A stretch of 64,000 nt of DNA from contig NC_013517.1 in NCBI RefSeq assembly GCF_000024405.1, forward strand, positions 2,883,989 to 2,947,988. Reading direction: 5' to 3'. Within the stretch, counting starts at the first letter, position 1; each line of letters opens with the position of its first letter. The DNA comes from Sebaldella termitidis ATCC 33386. Its GTDB lineage: Bacteria; Fusobacteriota; Fusobacteriia; Fusobacteriales; Leptotrichiaceae. Shown in pieces: positions 45,309 to 56,137 of this stretch. A model generated the notes under the pieces. It made no database searches and had not been told where the DNA came from. It worked only from the letters and a program-made list of their open reading frames with translations. A program made the position numbers and the translations under genes.

Positions 45309-46568
45309 ATGACAAAAAAAGCAATTATTGTAGGAATAAAGATAAATAACCAAAAAGATTTTGATTATATGATGGATGAACTGGAGAATCTTGTTTATGC
45401 CAATAATATCAATGTCTCAGAAAGACTTGTACAAAATCTTGATAAAATACACGCAGGACATTATCTTGGAAGCGGGAAAATTGAAGAATTAAAAAAAATC
45501 ATTGCCGAAACGGATGTTGATATGGTCATCTTCAATGATGAGCTTTCCCCTTATCAGATCAGAAATCTCGAAGAATTTCTTGATATAGAGGTTATAGACA
45601 GGACACAGCTTATTCTGGATATTTTTTATAAACGTGCAAAAACAAAAGAAGCAAAGCTTCAGGTAGAAATTGCGAGACTTCAGTATGAGCTTCCCAGAAT
45701 GCGTACCAGCCGTGATGAAAAGCTGGATCAGCAAAGCGGTGCTTCCGGTACTTCCAATCGTGGTGCCGGAGAAACAAAACTGGAAATTAATTACAGAACT
45801 ATAAAGCATCGTATACAGCTTCTTAACAAAGAACTGGAAAATGTAATTAAAGAAAGAGATATCCAGCGAAAACAGCGTAAAAAAAATCAAATCTCTGTTG
45901 TTTCGCTTGTAGGATATACTAATGCCGGAAAATCTACTATTATGAATAAATTTGTAAATAAATTCAATAAAGGGGAAAGTAAAGAGGTATTTGAGAAAGA
46001 TATGCTTTTCGCTACTCTTGAGACCAGTGTAAGAAATATTACACTTCCGGACAGAAAGAAATTTCTTCTTACGGATACAGTGGGATTTGTCAGCAATCTG
46101 CCTCATCATCTGATAAAAGCTTTTCGTTCTACGCTTGAGGAAGTACGTGAGGCTGATCTTCTTATTCATGTGGTGGATTATTCCAGCATTCATTACAAAA
46201 ATATGATGCAGACTACTGATTCCACTCTTGCTGAAGTGGGTGTAAAAGATATTCCCGTTATATATGTTTATAACAAAGCAGACCTTACAGAAAAAGAAAT
46301 TCCGGCCGATGACGGAGATTCTATTTATATTTCAGCTAAAAATGATATCGGACTGGATTTACTCCTTGAAAAGATCTACGATAAAATTTTTCAGGATTAT
46401 GAAAAGGCTGTATTTCTAATTCCTTATAACAAAGGAGAGATAGTATCTCATTTTAATGAAAATGCTTCTGTTCTTGATATAAAGCATGAAGAAAACGGAA
46501 CAAAAATTACTGCCGAATGTCGTAAAAGCGATATTGAAAAATACAAAAATTATATTATTAATGACTAA
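45309..46568 (+). CDS. hflX: Ribosome-splitting GTPase HflX
   Basis: 419 residues. The N-terminal HflX domain includes AGHYLGSGKIEEL and FNDELSPYQIRNLE, the Gly-rich loop SGASGTSNRGAGETKLE, a helical coiled linker, and a G domain: G1 GYTNAGKST, G3 DTVGF, G4 NKAD, G5 ISAKN. HflX binds the 50S subunit and splits stalled 70S ribosomes after heat or antibiotic stress. GGAGG lies close before the ATG. The leader suggests control by translation status, in keeping with that role. A strong terminator follows. Confidence 0.96.
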   Translation: MTKKAIIVGIKINNQKDFDYMMDELENLVYANNINVSERLVQNLDKIHAGHYLGSGKIEELKKIIAETDVDMVIFNDELSPYQIRNLEEFLDIEVIDRTQLILDIFYKRAKTKEAKLQVEIARLQYELPRMRTSRDEKLDQQSGASGTSNRGAGETKLEINYRTIKHRIQLLNKELENVIKERDIQRKQRKKNQISVVSLVGYTNAGKSTIMNKFVNKFNKGESKEVFEKDMLFATLETSVRNITLPDRKKFLLTDTVGFVSNLPHHLIKAFRSTLEEVREADLLIHVVDYSSIHYKNMMQTTDSTLAEVGVKDIPVIYVYNKADLTEKEIPADDGDSIYISAKNDIGLDLLLEKIYDKIFQDYEKAVFLIPYNKGEIVSHFNENASVLDIKHEENGTKITAECRKSDIEKYKNYIIND

Positions 46569-46571
46569 AAC

Positions 46572-46610
46572 TGCGGTGTACTGGAAAAATCCAATACACC
46601 GCATATTTTT
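46572..46610. terminator. Terminator between hflX and the giant autotransporter
   Basis: TGCGGTGTA (46572-46580) pairs with TACACCGCA (46595-46603), with TGGA/TCCA continuing the stem, then a T tract. It serves hflX and possibly the convergent gene. Confidence 0.9.
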
Positions 46611-46636
46611 TAGTTTTTTTCTGTTTATCCTTTATT

Positions 46637-49600
46637 CTAAAATATTGCTTTAAGAGTCAGCCCGGCTCTGTAGTCGTCCTGATCTTTATTTCCTATCCCG
46701 TATTCGCCGGTAACGAAAATACCATATCTGTCTGTTACTTCTACCCCTACAGAAGCTCTCGCCCTGAAAGTTCCTTTTTCCTCTTCCGGTTTTGAAAGCT
46801 TATGATATCCGTCCTCCACTGCAATAAGCTTTGCATACTCTCTTTCGTTCAATCCTGCCAGTTCATATTCATATGCAAGATCAAGAGCTCCTTTTAATTC
46901 CCATGCAGTTTTTGATCCTAAAGGCACTGCTGCTTTGAATTCTACACCCGCTCTCGGCTTGGCACTCCATGCATCACTGCCTTCTACCTCCAGTCTTTCA
47001 AGTCCGCTTTCACTAAATGTAGGTCTTGTTACATACATTGCTTTAAATGCTCCATATGGCGTTATACTTACCTTCTTACCAACAGGAATCTCTTTTCCTA
47101 TGATATTATCCAAAGTTACTGAATATGTTTCATATGTTCCGTTCATTTCTGATCTTCCTACAGGTGAAGGCCAGTCAATATTTCTGTCAATATTGTGGAA
47201 ACTCATTCTTCCTGTAAGATCATTTCTCAGCTTCCATCCGCTTGCCTCATATTTATTATGCAGTCCAAGCTGAATTGTATCTACCCACTCTTCACTTTTG
47301 TTATCATCCTTAAATTCAAAGCCTGTATGCAGATACCCTAGTGAATATCCGAAAGTGTGTCTGTAAGTTCTCTCCACTTCTCTCAAAGCCAGTACTCCCG
47401 CAGTCGTATAGTCATAAGGAACAACTCCGTCTGTATCTTCATTTGTTCTTCCTCTTCCTGCTATTATATTTATCTTTACATTTTCTTTTGTATTATTTTC
47501 AGAATTTTGCAGAAAATCATGAGAATTTGATAAAATTGAAGCTATATCAGCCTCTCTCTGATTTATATTGGCATATACGTTTCCTGCCAGACTCGCCATA
47601 GCATGTCTGAATTCCGGCTCTGACTGGATCATATCTATTTTATCAAATACTTTCAGTCCGTCACCTGTTTGTCCGGCATACTTTTTATTAAGAGTTCTTC
47701 CAAAATCTTCATACCACAGACCATCAGTAAATTTTTCATATGATATTCTTGTCATCACTATATCAGAACCCTGTCCTGTGGCATCCCATGTTAATGACTG
47801 ACTTATATACTGCCCTTTTCCGTCGAGTCCTCTGAATATATTCTGCAATACATATCTGTCAGCAGAAGTTCCCTGTGAAAAATCAGGTGTTATTTCAAGC
47901 TTTTCAGGTATTGTGCTTCCGCCGAATCCTACCTGGCTTGATGCACTTGTAGTTGCTGTATTCGTAGAAGGGTCTACTTTTACTATTACTTTCAGATTTT
48001 CATATGAGAACTTATCTCCCACATCAATTGTTATTTCTCCCGAGTTTATTAGTGTAGGTAATTCAGGAAGTTCGTAGCTCTTTGAAGTAAATCCTGTTTC
48101 TGCATAACCTGTTCCGCTTATATTACCCGGTCCGCCTATGATGTTAGCAGTATTAAAGTCAGAAGTATAACGTATTCCTACACCGTTTTCGTCAGCACCT
48201 CCTGTATTAGTTATGACTATTTTCCCAAGATTCTCTACAGTTGTTGTTCCTCCGGCAAGATATATTCCGGTTACATTTTTACCTGTAACATGTATTTCCC
48301 CGCCTGCTGCATTATAAATATGGGCTCCGTTTCTTCCTGCCATTCCTATTACATCGTCACCTGTCATGATTATCTTACCATGGTTTTCTACTCTTGTATT
48401 ATCTGCAAATATCCCTATAGCTCTGTTGCCGTTTCCTATTATCGTACCGTAGTTATATGATGTAGTAAATGCATCTTTTACGTACATACCTACACCGTCT
48501 TCTCCTACAGTAATAGTTCTTCCTGCTTTATTTTCCACTGTTGTACCTTCAGCATATATACCGACAGAATATCCTGTTTTCTGCCCGTTACCCTGATCTA
48601 TCAGCTTTGAATCTCCCAGTGTAATATCAGCATCATTTATTATTATTCCTTCAGTCAAAAGTCCTTCCAGCTTCATCAGGTCTCCCTGAAGCTCTTCCAC
48701 GGCATAGATTCCTCTGTTGTATATTCCTATATTTCCAGTTCCGGCAGTACCTGTAATATTGGCATTATTAAAGATATTTCCTCCCTTTATCATATAAAAA
48801 ACCGTATTATCCGATCCTGTCATATTTATTTGACCGTCATTTGTTATTGAGCCAGCTCCGTTCCCATATGTGAATATACTGTTATCAGACAGTGTAATTG
48901 CAGCCTGATTCCATAACGCTGATCCGCTTTCCAGAATTACTCCGTAGCTTCCTGCACCTATTCCCATAACCGCTGTCGGATTAATATTTACAGCAGTATT
49001 ATTTACCGCATATAAGCCCACAGCTTCATAATTCCCTACCTGAATCTGTGCTCCGTTATTTATATTAAGTATTCCCTGTTCCTTGTATATACCTGTTCCT
49101 TCATCTCCTACTTTTATTATTCCGTTATGATTTACAGAAGTTCCCAGACTGTATATTCCCAGAGCTTTTGCCCCTACTTCCACAGTTCCGTTATTTACTA
49201 CAGTATCTGTAAGACTTTTTGTATATATTCCTATTCCCGGATCATCAGTGCTTCCGGAATTACCAATTTTTATCATACCGTTATTTGTTATGTTCTGTGT
49301 TCCGTTTACTGAATATATCCCGATTACCTTATCACCGGACAAGTCTATGATATGATTATTTTCTACAATTCCTGTATTATTATCCGTATACATTCCTATT
49401 GAACCGGAAGCAGTTCCTGTTATTGTATTATTGTTTATTATATCCAGTCCGCCTTTTAAATATAATCCAGTAGAATTTTTTCCTATATTCATTACTCCGG
49501 TATTCTCAGTCTTTGCCCCTGAATCCAGTGCATAAAGCCCCACAGAAGAATCACCTATGTTAATAATACCTGAATTCAAAAGTCTTGCACCATTTTTACC

Positions 49601-52600
49601 ATATATAGCAGCTGAGTCATTTCCAAGATTTATTATCCCGTTATTTTCACCTTCCACTGTATATGGAGGCACAAATCCTCCAGTATACTGCCCGTTAACT
49701 AAAAGAGCAACCACTCCTGTCCCTGCAGAACTTACATTTGATGCCGAGTCTAATAAAACAGCAGAGTTAATTCCGTTAATAAGCGTGCTTCCTGCCCCCA
49801 AACTCTGGGTACCTGTATAAGTATAGGCTGTATTGCTGATATTTCCTATAATATAAGATGAATCTGCCGTTGCATTTATTGTCAGGTTGTTTGTAAATGT
49901 TGAATTTAACATATTAAACAGTACGATATTTTTTCCGTCAATGTTTATTGTCCCGGAATTTCCGTTCAAAATACTATTTGTCATGTAGAAACCTACTGCA
50001 CCGTCACCTTTTAGATTAATTTCCCCACCGTTTATTGTTACTTCACTGTCTTCTGTATAAAATGCTATTCCGTCTTTTCCTACTGTTACTTTACCATCAT
50101 TTGTCACTGTTGACTTTTTAGCGCTTATTCCTACTCCGCCTGTTTGTCCTGACATGTCAATATTAGAATTTGAAAACAGTTTTACTGTGGAATCAGTTCT
50201 CGTAAGCATCGGCTCAGTGTTATTGGCAAATATTCCGTAGCTTCTGCTGCCTGACGCAGCAATTGCATTTATTAAACCATTATTTTCAATTTCTATTTTT
50301 CCGTTACCATAACCGGAGTTTGTTTTATTTTCAGCATAAATTCCTGTTCCGCCTCCGCCTATTGTTATAGTGTTGTTATTTTGTACAAGTGATCCGTTAT
50401 ATGATACTATTCCTATTGAATCTGCGCCGGTCGTAGAAATAAGACCGTTATTTATAACTTCCCCGTAATTTGCTATTACTCCTGCCGAGGCTGAACCGGT
50501 CATATTAATAACACCGCCGTTATCTATAACTATTAAAACTTCATTCCTGTTTAAAGTTCCTGCGTAGTTTTCCTGTCCTATTCCATATTTACCAGTTAAA
50601 GCACTTGTCATTGTTTTTCCGCTCTGTAATGTTACTTTTGAAGATAAAAATTCAGATCTGTTATACGCATCAGTATTATTATCAATATCTACATTCAGAT
50701 CTATATTTAAGGCCCCTTTAAACACCGAATACGGTTTATAATTAGGATTACTTGAAGGATCTATAGTAACATTCGACGGAAGACTTCCTATTATTCCAGA
50801 TGAAGTAGCATCACTTAAATTTATTACCCCTCCCGGATTATCAAGAACAAACAGACTCGAATCAGAACTTGTAAGCTTTATGTTTAATGATCCTAAACCG
50901 ATTATCATATCAGTCAGAAAAGAGTTAATTCCTGTAGGTATCCCCTTAAAGTAAAAAGCAGTTCCCCCGGTATTTATATCAGCATTTATTAAAGCTCCCA
51001 TATTAAATTTTCCTACGGGATTTCCGCTTGTTCCAGAATAGTTGTAAAGCATAAGACCGCCGTTATTTACTTCAAGTTTGGCAGTGCCTGTAAGATTTAT
51101 CGTAGCACCGTTGCCTAAATTTCCTTTATCATCAGCATACAGCCCTATTCCGCCGTTTGATGATATTATTGTTCCGCCCGATATTGTTGTTGAAGCCAGG
51201 TTATTCTTAGCATAAACACCTATCCCTTTGTTACCGGATACATCTATTGTTCCTCCTGCCATTTCAAAATTTCCTTCATTGTAAGCCCCGACAGAACTTT
51301 CTCCAAGTACTTTAATAGTTCCTTTATTTTCACCAGTTGCTACTGTTCCTTCATTTATTCCAAAAACAGCCATTCCTTGCGATTCTATACTATTTACAAT
51401 AATTGTATTATCATTTAAAGCATAACCGCCGTTTATTGACAAAAGCCCGGTAACTTTGCTTAGATTGCTTCCTAATGTAATGGTTGAAGCATTTTTTACG
51501 AAAGTAGCTTTTGAACCAAGACTGTTAAAATCATTTGCCACCATAACTATATTATTAAATGCGGTATTAACAGCACTGGTATTATCCACTGTTACTGCTT
51601 TATCCAAAACGATACCGTATTTATCACTTCTTATCAAAATACTGTTAGTGGCATTATCTCCTAATATAATATCTTGTAAATTTGTATTATTTAAGGTTAT
51701 GTCATTTGTATTATTTACATCGTAATCCCTGTTTCTTAATATTCCTACTCCTTTATCCCCGTCCAGCTTAACTCTCAGATTAGCTATATTTCCTATTGGA
51801 TCTGATGCAGCTTTTGTTATTTGTTTTGATAATGATACTCCTACATTTTCAGTCCCGTTTACCTGAATTATACCATTTGAAGCATCAATTTCAGCATTTT
51901 GATAATAGTTACTATAACCGGCAAACATATTTCCCACTCTTAATCCATAACTATTTGAACCATTCATTATAACATTTCCGCTTCTCAAAAGAACATAAGG
52001 ATCTGCAGGTGATGTCTGACTTAATGAAGATTGATACTGACCAAAATCTATTCCTATACTTTGACTGGCCCCGGTTCCTATTATTATTTCTCCGTTATTT
52101 ATTGTTTCCGAACGCTGTGTAAGCTGTGTTCCTTCTGAGTCAATCATTATACCAATCATATTTATTCCGCTGTTTAATATTATCTGACTTCCGACTGCAT
52201 TTTCAAATATTGACGGTGCATTCCCTATATTTCCACTACAAGAAAAGCTCCCCCCGATATTACATCCTAAAAGCTGGTGTTCCACCCCGACAAGTACATT
52301 CTGTCCGCCGTTCATTGAGTTATTAAGAGTAACTTTCCCGTCAAATTTAACAGTTTTAGCTGTTGTATTTACTTCATACGGATTATAGCTTATAAATATT
52401 GTAGTTCTTCCGTCTGATCTTGTGTTAGTTACCGTATAATCACCTGTCATAGTTGTATCAAAGTTCCCAACCATACTGTAAAATGCATTCATTATACTGT
52501 TATAAGAGCCTCCGTTTAAAGTTCCCGTTACAACAGCGCCTCCGTAACTTCCCATAGGATTAATACTTCCATCTACATTCATACTTCCAGTATATGATGT

Positions 52601-53530
52601 ATTTCCATTGGATGCACTAATTATTATCGGAGTAGTTGCATTAATAGTCTCATAATTTCCAAGCATAAATCCTTGATTACCCTCATTTTGAGAAATAGTC
52701 TGATTTGTCTGTCCAAATCCTCCGGCAGTATAGGTCAAGCTTGGCGGAGTAAATAAAACCGGAGCATTTATTATCGGGCTTACCGGATTAAATGCCTTTA
52801 TTGTAAGTGCGGGTACTGCAGGTGCCACTGGTACATCCGGCGTAAAATCAGGCAGTTTTATATTCGGCTCTGCCGGTACTGACGGTGCAGGGTTTAAAGG
52901 ATTTCTATTTATTACTTTAGGTGTTATATTTATTCCGAGATCGATTTCTTTCGGTACCTGCGGACTTTGATAACTTTTGAATCCCTCTGTTTTAGTAATA
53001 TATTTTAGTCCGTTATCCAGTATATTTCTTATTATTTCCTGATCTTCCACTCTTAATTCATTTATTATATTGTAATATCCGCCCATTATTCCTGTCAGCT
53101 GTCCAGCTGAAAGAAGTCCGGTATTTCTTAATTCAGCTTCCAATCTGTCATAGGCTTCCTGATTCTGCTTTATTACACTGCTGTGTGTTTTTGGCTTGGA
53201 ATAAAACTCGGCATTTTCCAGAGTATTGTCCCCTCTGTTTTGTTCTGCATAAAAACCGCTGAAAAATATCTGCCATTCAAGATATTCCGGTTTTATTACA
53301 AAATCGCTTTGCAGATACAGATCTTTTAATTCCTTATTTCTTTGATTCATAGTTCTTTCCAGTAACTGATACGCTTTATCATTAGATTTTCCGCTTTTTA
53401 TATTCTTTATCATACTTTCATAAAGCCTGTCATACTTAGCTGTAAGCTTGCTTTCTGCAGCACTGACATTCACAGACATTACTGCATTCAAGGCTAAAAA
53501 GGATAATAATATTTTTTCATTTTTTTTCAT
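46637..53530 (-). CDS. Giant fusobacterial-type autotransporter adhesin (2297 residues)
   Basis: Signal peptide LLSFLALNAVMSVNVSA (cleavage ~25). A helical N-terminal domain of ~170 residues follows, as in fusobacterial autotransporters. Next comes a Pro-rich spacer (~195-270: NPLNPAPSVPAEPN...), then ~1700 residues of beta-helix with a recurring motif of about 20-25 residues: 'G-I-G-I-Y-A-x-N...V-x-N-N-G-T-I-x-V-G'. The last ~270 residues are an autotransporter beta-barrel ending in Phe (LKAIF). It should be displayed on the surface and act as an adhesin; the ligand is unknown. AGGAGG precedes the ATG. Low Cys content and Asn/Gly/Thr richness are typical of the family. Confidence 0.92.
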   Translation of the reverse strand: MKKNEKILLSFLALNAVMSVNVSAAESKLTAKYDRLYESMIKNIKSGKSNDKAYQLLERTMNQRNKELKDLYLQSDFVIKPEYLEWQIFFSGFYAEQNRGDNTLENAEFYSKPKTHSSVIKQNQEAYDRLEAELRNTGLLSAGQLTGIMGGYYNIINELRVEDQEIIRNILDNGLKYITKTEGFKSYQSPQVPKEIDLGINITPKVINRNPLNPAPSVPAEPNIKLPDFTPDVPVAPAVPALTIKAFNPVSPIINAPVLFTPPSLTYTAGGFGQTNQTISQNEGNQGFMLGNYETINATTPIIISASNGNTSYTGSMNVDGSINPMGSYGGAVVTGTLNGGSYNSIMNAFYSMVGNFDTTMTGDYTVTNTRSDGRTTIFISYNPYEVNTTAKTVKFDGKVTLNNSMNGGQNVLVGVEHQLLGCNIGGSFSCSGNIGNAPSIFENAVGSQIILNSGINMIGIMIDSEGTQLTQRSETINNGEIIIGTGASQSIGIDFGQYQSSLSQTSPADPYVLLRSGNVIMNGSNSYGLRVGNMFAGYSNYYQNAEIDASNGIIQVNGTENVGVSLSKQITKAASDPIGNIANLRVKLDGDKGVGILRNRDYDVNNTNDITLNNTNLQDIILGDNATNSILIRSDKYGIVLDKAVTVDNTSAVNTAFNNIVMVANDFNSLGSKATFVKNASTITLGSNLSKVTGLLSINGGYALNDNTIIVNSIESQGMAVFGINEGTVATGENKGTIKVLGESSVGAYNEGNFEMAGGTIDVSGNKGIGVYAKNNLASTTISGGTIISSNGGIGLYADDKGNLGNGATINLTGTAKLEVNNGGLMLYNYSGTSGNPVGKFNMGALINADINTGGTAFYFKGIPTGINSFLTDMIIGLGSLNIKLTSSDSSLFVLDNPGGVINLSDATSSGIIGSLPSNVTIDPSSNPNYKPYSVFKGALNIDLNVDIDNNTDAYNRSEFLSSKVTLQSGKTMTSALTGKYGIGQENYAGTLNRNEVLIVIDNGGVINMTGSASAGVIANYGEVINNGLISTTGADSIGIVSYNGSLVQNNNTITIGGGGTGIYAENKTNSGYGNGKIEIENNGLINAIAASGSRSYGIFANNTEPMLTRTDSTVKLFSNSNIDMSGQTGGVGISAKKSTVTNDGKVTVGKDGIAFYTEDSEVTINGGEINLKGDGAVGFYMTNSILNGNSGTINIDGKNIVLFNMLNSTFTNNLTINATADSSYIIGNISNTAYTYTGTQSLGAGSTLINGINSAVLLDSASNVSSAGTGVVALLVNGQYTGGFVPPYTVEGENNGIINLGNDSAAIYGKNGARLLNSGIINIGDSSVGLYALDSGAKTENTGVMNIGKNSTGLYLKGGLDIINNNTITGTASGSIGMYTDNNTGIVENNHIIDLSGDKVIGIYSVNGTQNITNNGMIKIGNSGSTDDPGIGIYTKSLTDTVVNNGTVEVGAKALGIYSLGTSVNHNGIIKVGDEGTGIYKEQGILNINNGAQIQVGNYEAVGLYAVNNTAVNINPTAVMGIGAGSYGVILESGSALWNQAAITLSDNSIFTYGNGAGSITNDGQINMTGSDNTVFYMIKGGNIFNNANITGTAGTGNIGIYNRGIYAVEELQGDLMKLEGLLTEGIIINDADITLGDSKLIDQGNGQKTGYSVGIYAEGTTVENKAGRTITVGEDGVGMYVKDAFTTSYNYGTIIGNGNRAIGIFADNTRVENHGKIIMTGDDVIGMAGRNGAHIYNAAGGEIHVTGKNVTGIYLAGGTTTVENLGKIVITNTGGADENGVGIRYTSDFNTANIIGGPGNISGTGYAETGFTSKSYELPELPTLINSGEITIDVGDKFSYENLKVIVKVDPSTNTATTSASSQVGFGGSTIPEKLEITPDFSQGTSADRYVLQNIFRGLDGKGQYISQSLTWDATGQGSDIVMTRISYEKFTDGLWYEDFGRTLNKKYAGQTGDGLKVFDKIDMIQSEPEFRHAMASLAGNVYANINQREADIASILSNSHDFLQNSENNTKENVKINIIAGRGRTNEDTDGVVPYDYTTAGVLALREVERTYRHTFGYSLGYLHTGFEFKDDNKSEEWVDTIQLGLHNKYEASGWKLRNDLTGRMSFHNIDRNIDWPSPVGRSEMNGTYETYSVTLDNIIGKEIPVGKKVSITPYGAFKAMYVTRPTFSESGLERLEVEGSDAWSAKPRAGVEFKAAVPLGSKTAWELKGALDLAYEYELAGLNEREYAKLIAVEDGYHKLSKPEEEKGTFRARASVGVEVTDRYGIFVTGEYGIGNKDQDDYRAGLTLKAIF

Positions 53531-53621
53531 ATATTCCTCCTGAAACTTTCTTTCATATTAATCTTACTATTTTGATGATTTGGTAGTTTTTTTATCTGTC
53601 CTCTCCTTCCAAAATTTTTTT

Positions 53622-53650
53622 ATTCTATTTATAATAAATATAAAATTCAA
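53622..53650 (-). promoter_or_regulatory. Probable promoter of the giant autotransporter
   Basis: Minus strand TTGAAT (53650-53645), 17 bases, TAGAAT (53627-53622), ~90 bases upstream of the start. The gap 53531-54351 is otherwise very AT-rich; apart from this and the terminator at 54186-54229 nothing was identified in it. Confidence 0.5.
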
Positions 53651-54185
53651 ATATTTTTATTTTCTCAGAATTTCACATACTTTTTATGCTGTTTATTCTG
53701 TGATATTCTTTTTTTGTCAGAGCAGCTGTACTTCTTTATTACCATATTTCTAAATTATCATTAAATAATTTAATGGGATTAATTTTTCATTTTTAAAAAA
53801 ATATAGTCTAATTACTGAATTTTCGTTTATCTTTTAAAAAAAATTTATAATTTTCTATCACCTTCTTAATATATTTTATTTTTTAAATACCTGACAATTA
53901 ATTATAGCTTTTTTCCACAAAATGTCAACTATTATAAAAATAGAATTGTTACAATTTTTTTATAAAATATAATATAACTTGAATACTTTAAATTATATAT
54001 TTTAGTTATTTAATAAATAAACTTTATATATCAGATATTTTTTACTTAAATAAAATAATAAAGAAAAGATTTTCTTCATTTTGTTCTTTATTATATATTT
54101 TATAAAATTAAAAATATAAATCCAATTAACCATTTAAATAATAACATTTTAATATATATTAACAGTTCAAAATATTAAATACATT

Positions 54186-54229
54186 AAAAATTCCGGTTTC
54201 TAATATTTTTATCAGAAATCGGAATTTTT
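54186..54229 (-). terminator. Terminator of the PTS-aldolase operon
   Basis: AAAAATTCCGGTTTCT (54186-54201) and AGAAATCGGAATTTTT (54214-54229) form a 16-position stem with one mismatch, A/T-flanked, ~120 bases after the last gene of the operon. Confidence 0.85.
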
Positions 54230-54351
54230 TAGTCATATTTTATAAATCTATTTTTTCACATTAGGATTAGCAAACATCACATGTAAGAAGCTGTAATCTT
54301 TCTTTTTTGATGATATCCTACAATCCAAAATCCTTTATTTCCAGATTTTTT

Positions 54352-55215
54352 CTATCTGTAAAGCTCTGCTTTTCCTATAGAAGAAAATAGTTTCATCTTA
54401 TGATTTATGACTTTTTGAGCCTCTGTTATACATTCAGGATATATTACATTTGGATCCCATAATTCTGTAGTGCTCAGTATTTCCCTTGCTTTTTTGAAAT
54501 ATGCAAACTTCATATCACTTGAAATGTTTATCTTACTTACTCCAAGTCTTACTGATTCTGCTATTTCACTGTCAGGATTAGCAGATCCGCCGTGCAGTAC
54601 CAAAGGAATATCTGTTGCCTCTCTTATTTTCTTCAGGATATCCAGCTGCAATTCCGGCTTTACATCTTTAGGATATATTCCGTGTGCTGTTCCTATTGCT
54701 ACTGCCAGAGTATCTACCCCGGTTCTTGTTACAAAATCCTTAGCCTGTTCAGGATCTGTATATGTAATCTCACTAACTCCGCCTTCTACTGAATTTCCTG
54801 TCTGTCCTATAGTTCCCAATTCTCCTTCTACAGAAACTCCTGCTGCATGAGCTATTTCCACTACCTTTTTAGTAATACTTACATTTTCCTCATACGGCAG
54901 TGTAGAACCATCTATCATTACAGATGTAAAACCACATTTTATCGCTCTTACTATTTCATTCATATTCCCTCCGTGGTCCAAATGTATCACAAGAGGTACA
55001 TTGCTCACATATGCTCTGTGTTTTGCATATGAAATAAACTCATCAGTTACGAATTCAAGCTCTGTGGGATGAATTGCTATTATTGCAGGAGCTTTTGCTC
55101 TTTCCGCTTCTTCCACTACTGCTCTCAAAAATGTGCTGTCTGCCACATTAAATGCCCCCACTGCAAATTTGTTTTTTTGTGCTGTCTCCAGTAATTCTTT
55201 CATTGTTAGTAACAT
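54352..55215 (-). CDS. Class II ketose-bisphosphate aldolase (first paralogue)
   Basis: 287 residues. The catalytic Asp and zinc His are in VIHLDHGG, further zinc ligands in AIGTAHGIYP and LVLHGGS, and the phosphate loop in INISSDMK. SVEGELGTIG is the Glu region. This is the fructose-/tagatose-bisphosphate aldolase family (GatY/KbaY/FbaA-like), splitting a ketose phosphate into dihydroxyacetone phosphate and an aldehyde. It is last in the PTS operon. Sugar specificity cannot be read from the sequence. GGAGATG lies before the ATG. Confidence 0.88.
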   Translation of the reverse strand: MLLTMKELLETAQKNKFAVGAFNVADSTFLRAVVEEAERAKAPAIIAIHPTELEFVTDEFISYAKHRAYVSNVPLVIHLDHGGNMNEIVRAIKCGFTSVMIDGSTLPYEENVSITKKVVEIAHAAGVSVEGELGTIGQTGNSVEGGVSEITYTDPEQAKDFVTRTGVDTLAVAIGTAHGIYPKDVKPELQLDILKKIREATDIPLVLHGGSANPDSEIAESVRLGVSKINISSDMKFAYFKKAREILSTTELWDPNVIYPECITEAQKVINHKMKLFSSIGKAELYR

Positions 55216-55244
55216 ATTTTCATCTCCTTGTTTTTTTTATTTAT

Positions 55245-56126
55245 TTAAAAAATTGCTTCTTTTATTATTTCTTCTGCCCATCCCTCTGAGCCTGAAAATG
55301 CAAGATATCTTATTATCTCTTCCTTACATGCTTCTTCCATTTTTATCATCAGTTCAAATAAGTTAGCTTCAGAATCCTTCATTAACTCCTCATATATTTT
55401 CTTACTTCCCGCTTTGAATATATCTGCTCCTACGTTAATTTTATTAATCCCGCAGGAAACTACTTTTCTAAGTGCTTCTCCGTCTGCACCGCTTCCTCCG
55501 TGTAAAACCAGCGGCTTTCCGGTAATATTTTTTATTTTCTTAATAAGCTCAAAATTAATCTCGGGAACTACTCCTTCCTTATAAAGACCGTGAGCTGTTC
55601 CGCAGGAAACTGCCAAAGCATCTATCCCGGTTTTTTCAAAAAACTCTTTTGTTTCATCCGGATCAGTATAAAGCTCTTTCTGGTTTTCACTGTTATATGA
55701 GCCTCCTGAACCGATATGACCTAACTCCCCCTCCACGCTAAGACCCGCTGCTCTGGCAAGCCGTACTACTTCTCCGGTAATTTCTATATTTTCTGCAAAC
55801 GGTTTGCTGCTTGCATCTATCATCAGAGAAGTAAAACCATGCCTAAGTGCATAAACACAGGAATCATAATCTTTTCCATGATCTAGATTTAATGCTACAG
55901 GAACATTTTTATTTTTCACCAGTTCTTTTGTTATTGGTGCAATTAATTCAGCCTTCGCATGTTCCTGAAAATGATCCTGCACTATATTTATGATTATCGG
56001 TGCTCTTTTTTCTTCTGCTGCTTTTACCGCAGCTCTTACAGTTTCCATATTAAAGCAGTTCACAGCCAGTACTGCATAATTATTTTTATTGGCATTATTA
56101 AGCATTTCTTTCATTGAAACATACAT
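55245..56126 (-). CDS. Class II ketose-bisphosphate aldolase (second paralogue)
   Basis: 293 residues, clearly homologous to its neighbour yet quite divergent from it. ALNLDHGKDYD carries the catalytic Asp/His, SCGTAHGLYKEG and VLHGGSG the other zinc ligands, and INVGADIF the phosphate loop; all ligands are present, so both enzymes should be active. Two different aldolases in one operon suggest either two sugar-phosphate substrates or a hetero-oligomer (inference). It lies 11 bases after the IIC gene and 29 before the other aldolase. Confidence 0.87.
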   Translation of the reverse strand: MYVSMKEMLNNANKNNYAVLAVNCFNMETVRAAVKAAEEKRAPIIINIVQDHFQEHAKAELIAPITKELVKNKNVPVALNLDHGKDYDSCVYALRHGFTSLMIDASSKPFAENIEITGEVVRLARAAGLSVEGELGHIGSGGSYNSENQKELYTDPDETKEFFEKTGIDALAVSCGTAHGLYKEGVVPEINFELIKKIKNITGKPLVLHGGSGADGEALRKVVSCGINKINVGADIFKAGSKKIYEELMKDSEANLFELMIKMEEACKEEIIRYLAFSGSEGWAEEIIKEAIF

Positions 56127-56137
56127 TTTTATCGCTC

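Noticed and set aside
45489-46193. A 234-residue open frame on the minus strand inside hflX
   Set aside because: It is Phe/Tyr/Lys-rich shadow translation opposite a well-conserved GTPase and has no ribosome site.
46637-53530. Repeated short motifs that could suggest a repeat array or CRISPR
   Set aside because: The periodicity is at protein level (beta-helix rungs), DNA copies are diverged, and there are no regular spacers.
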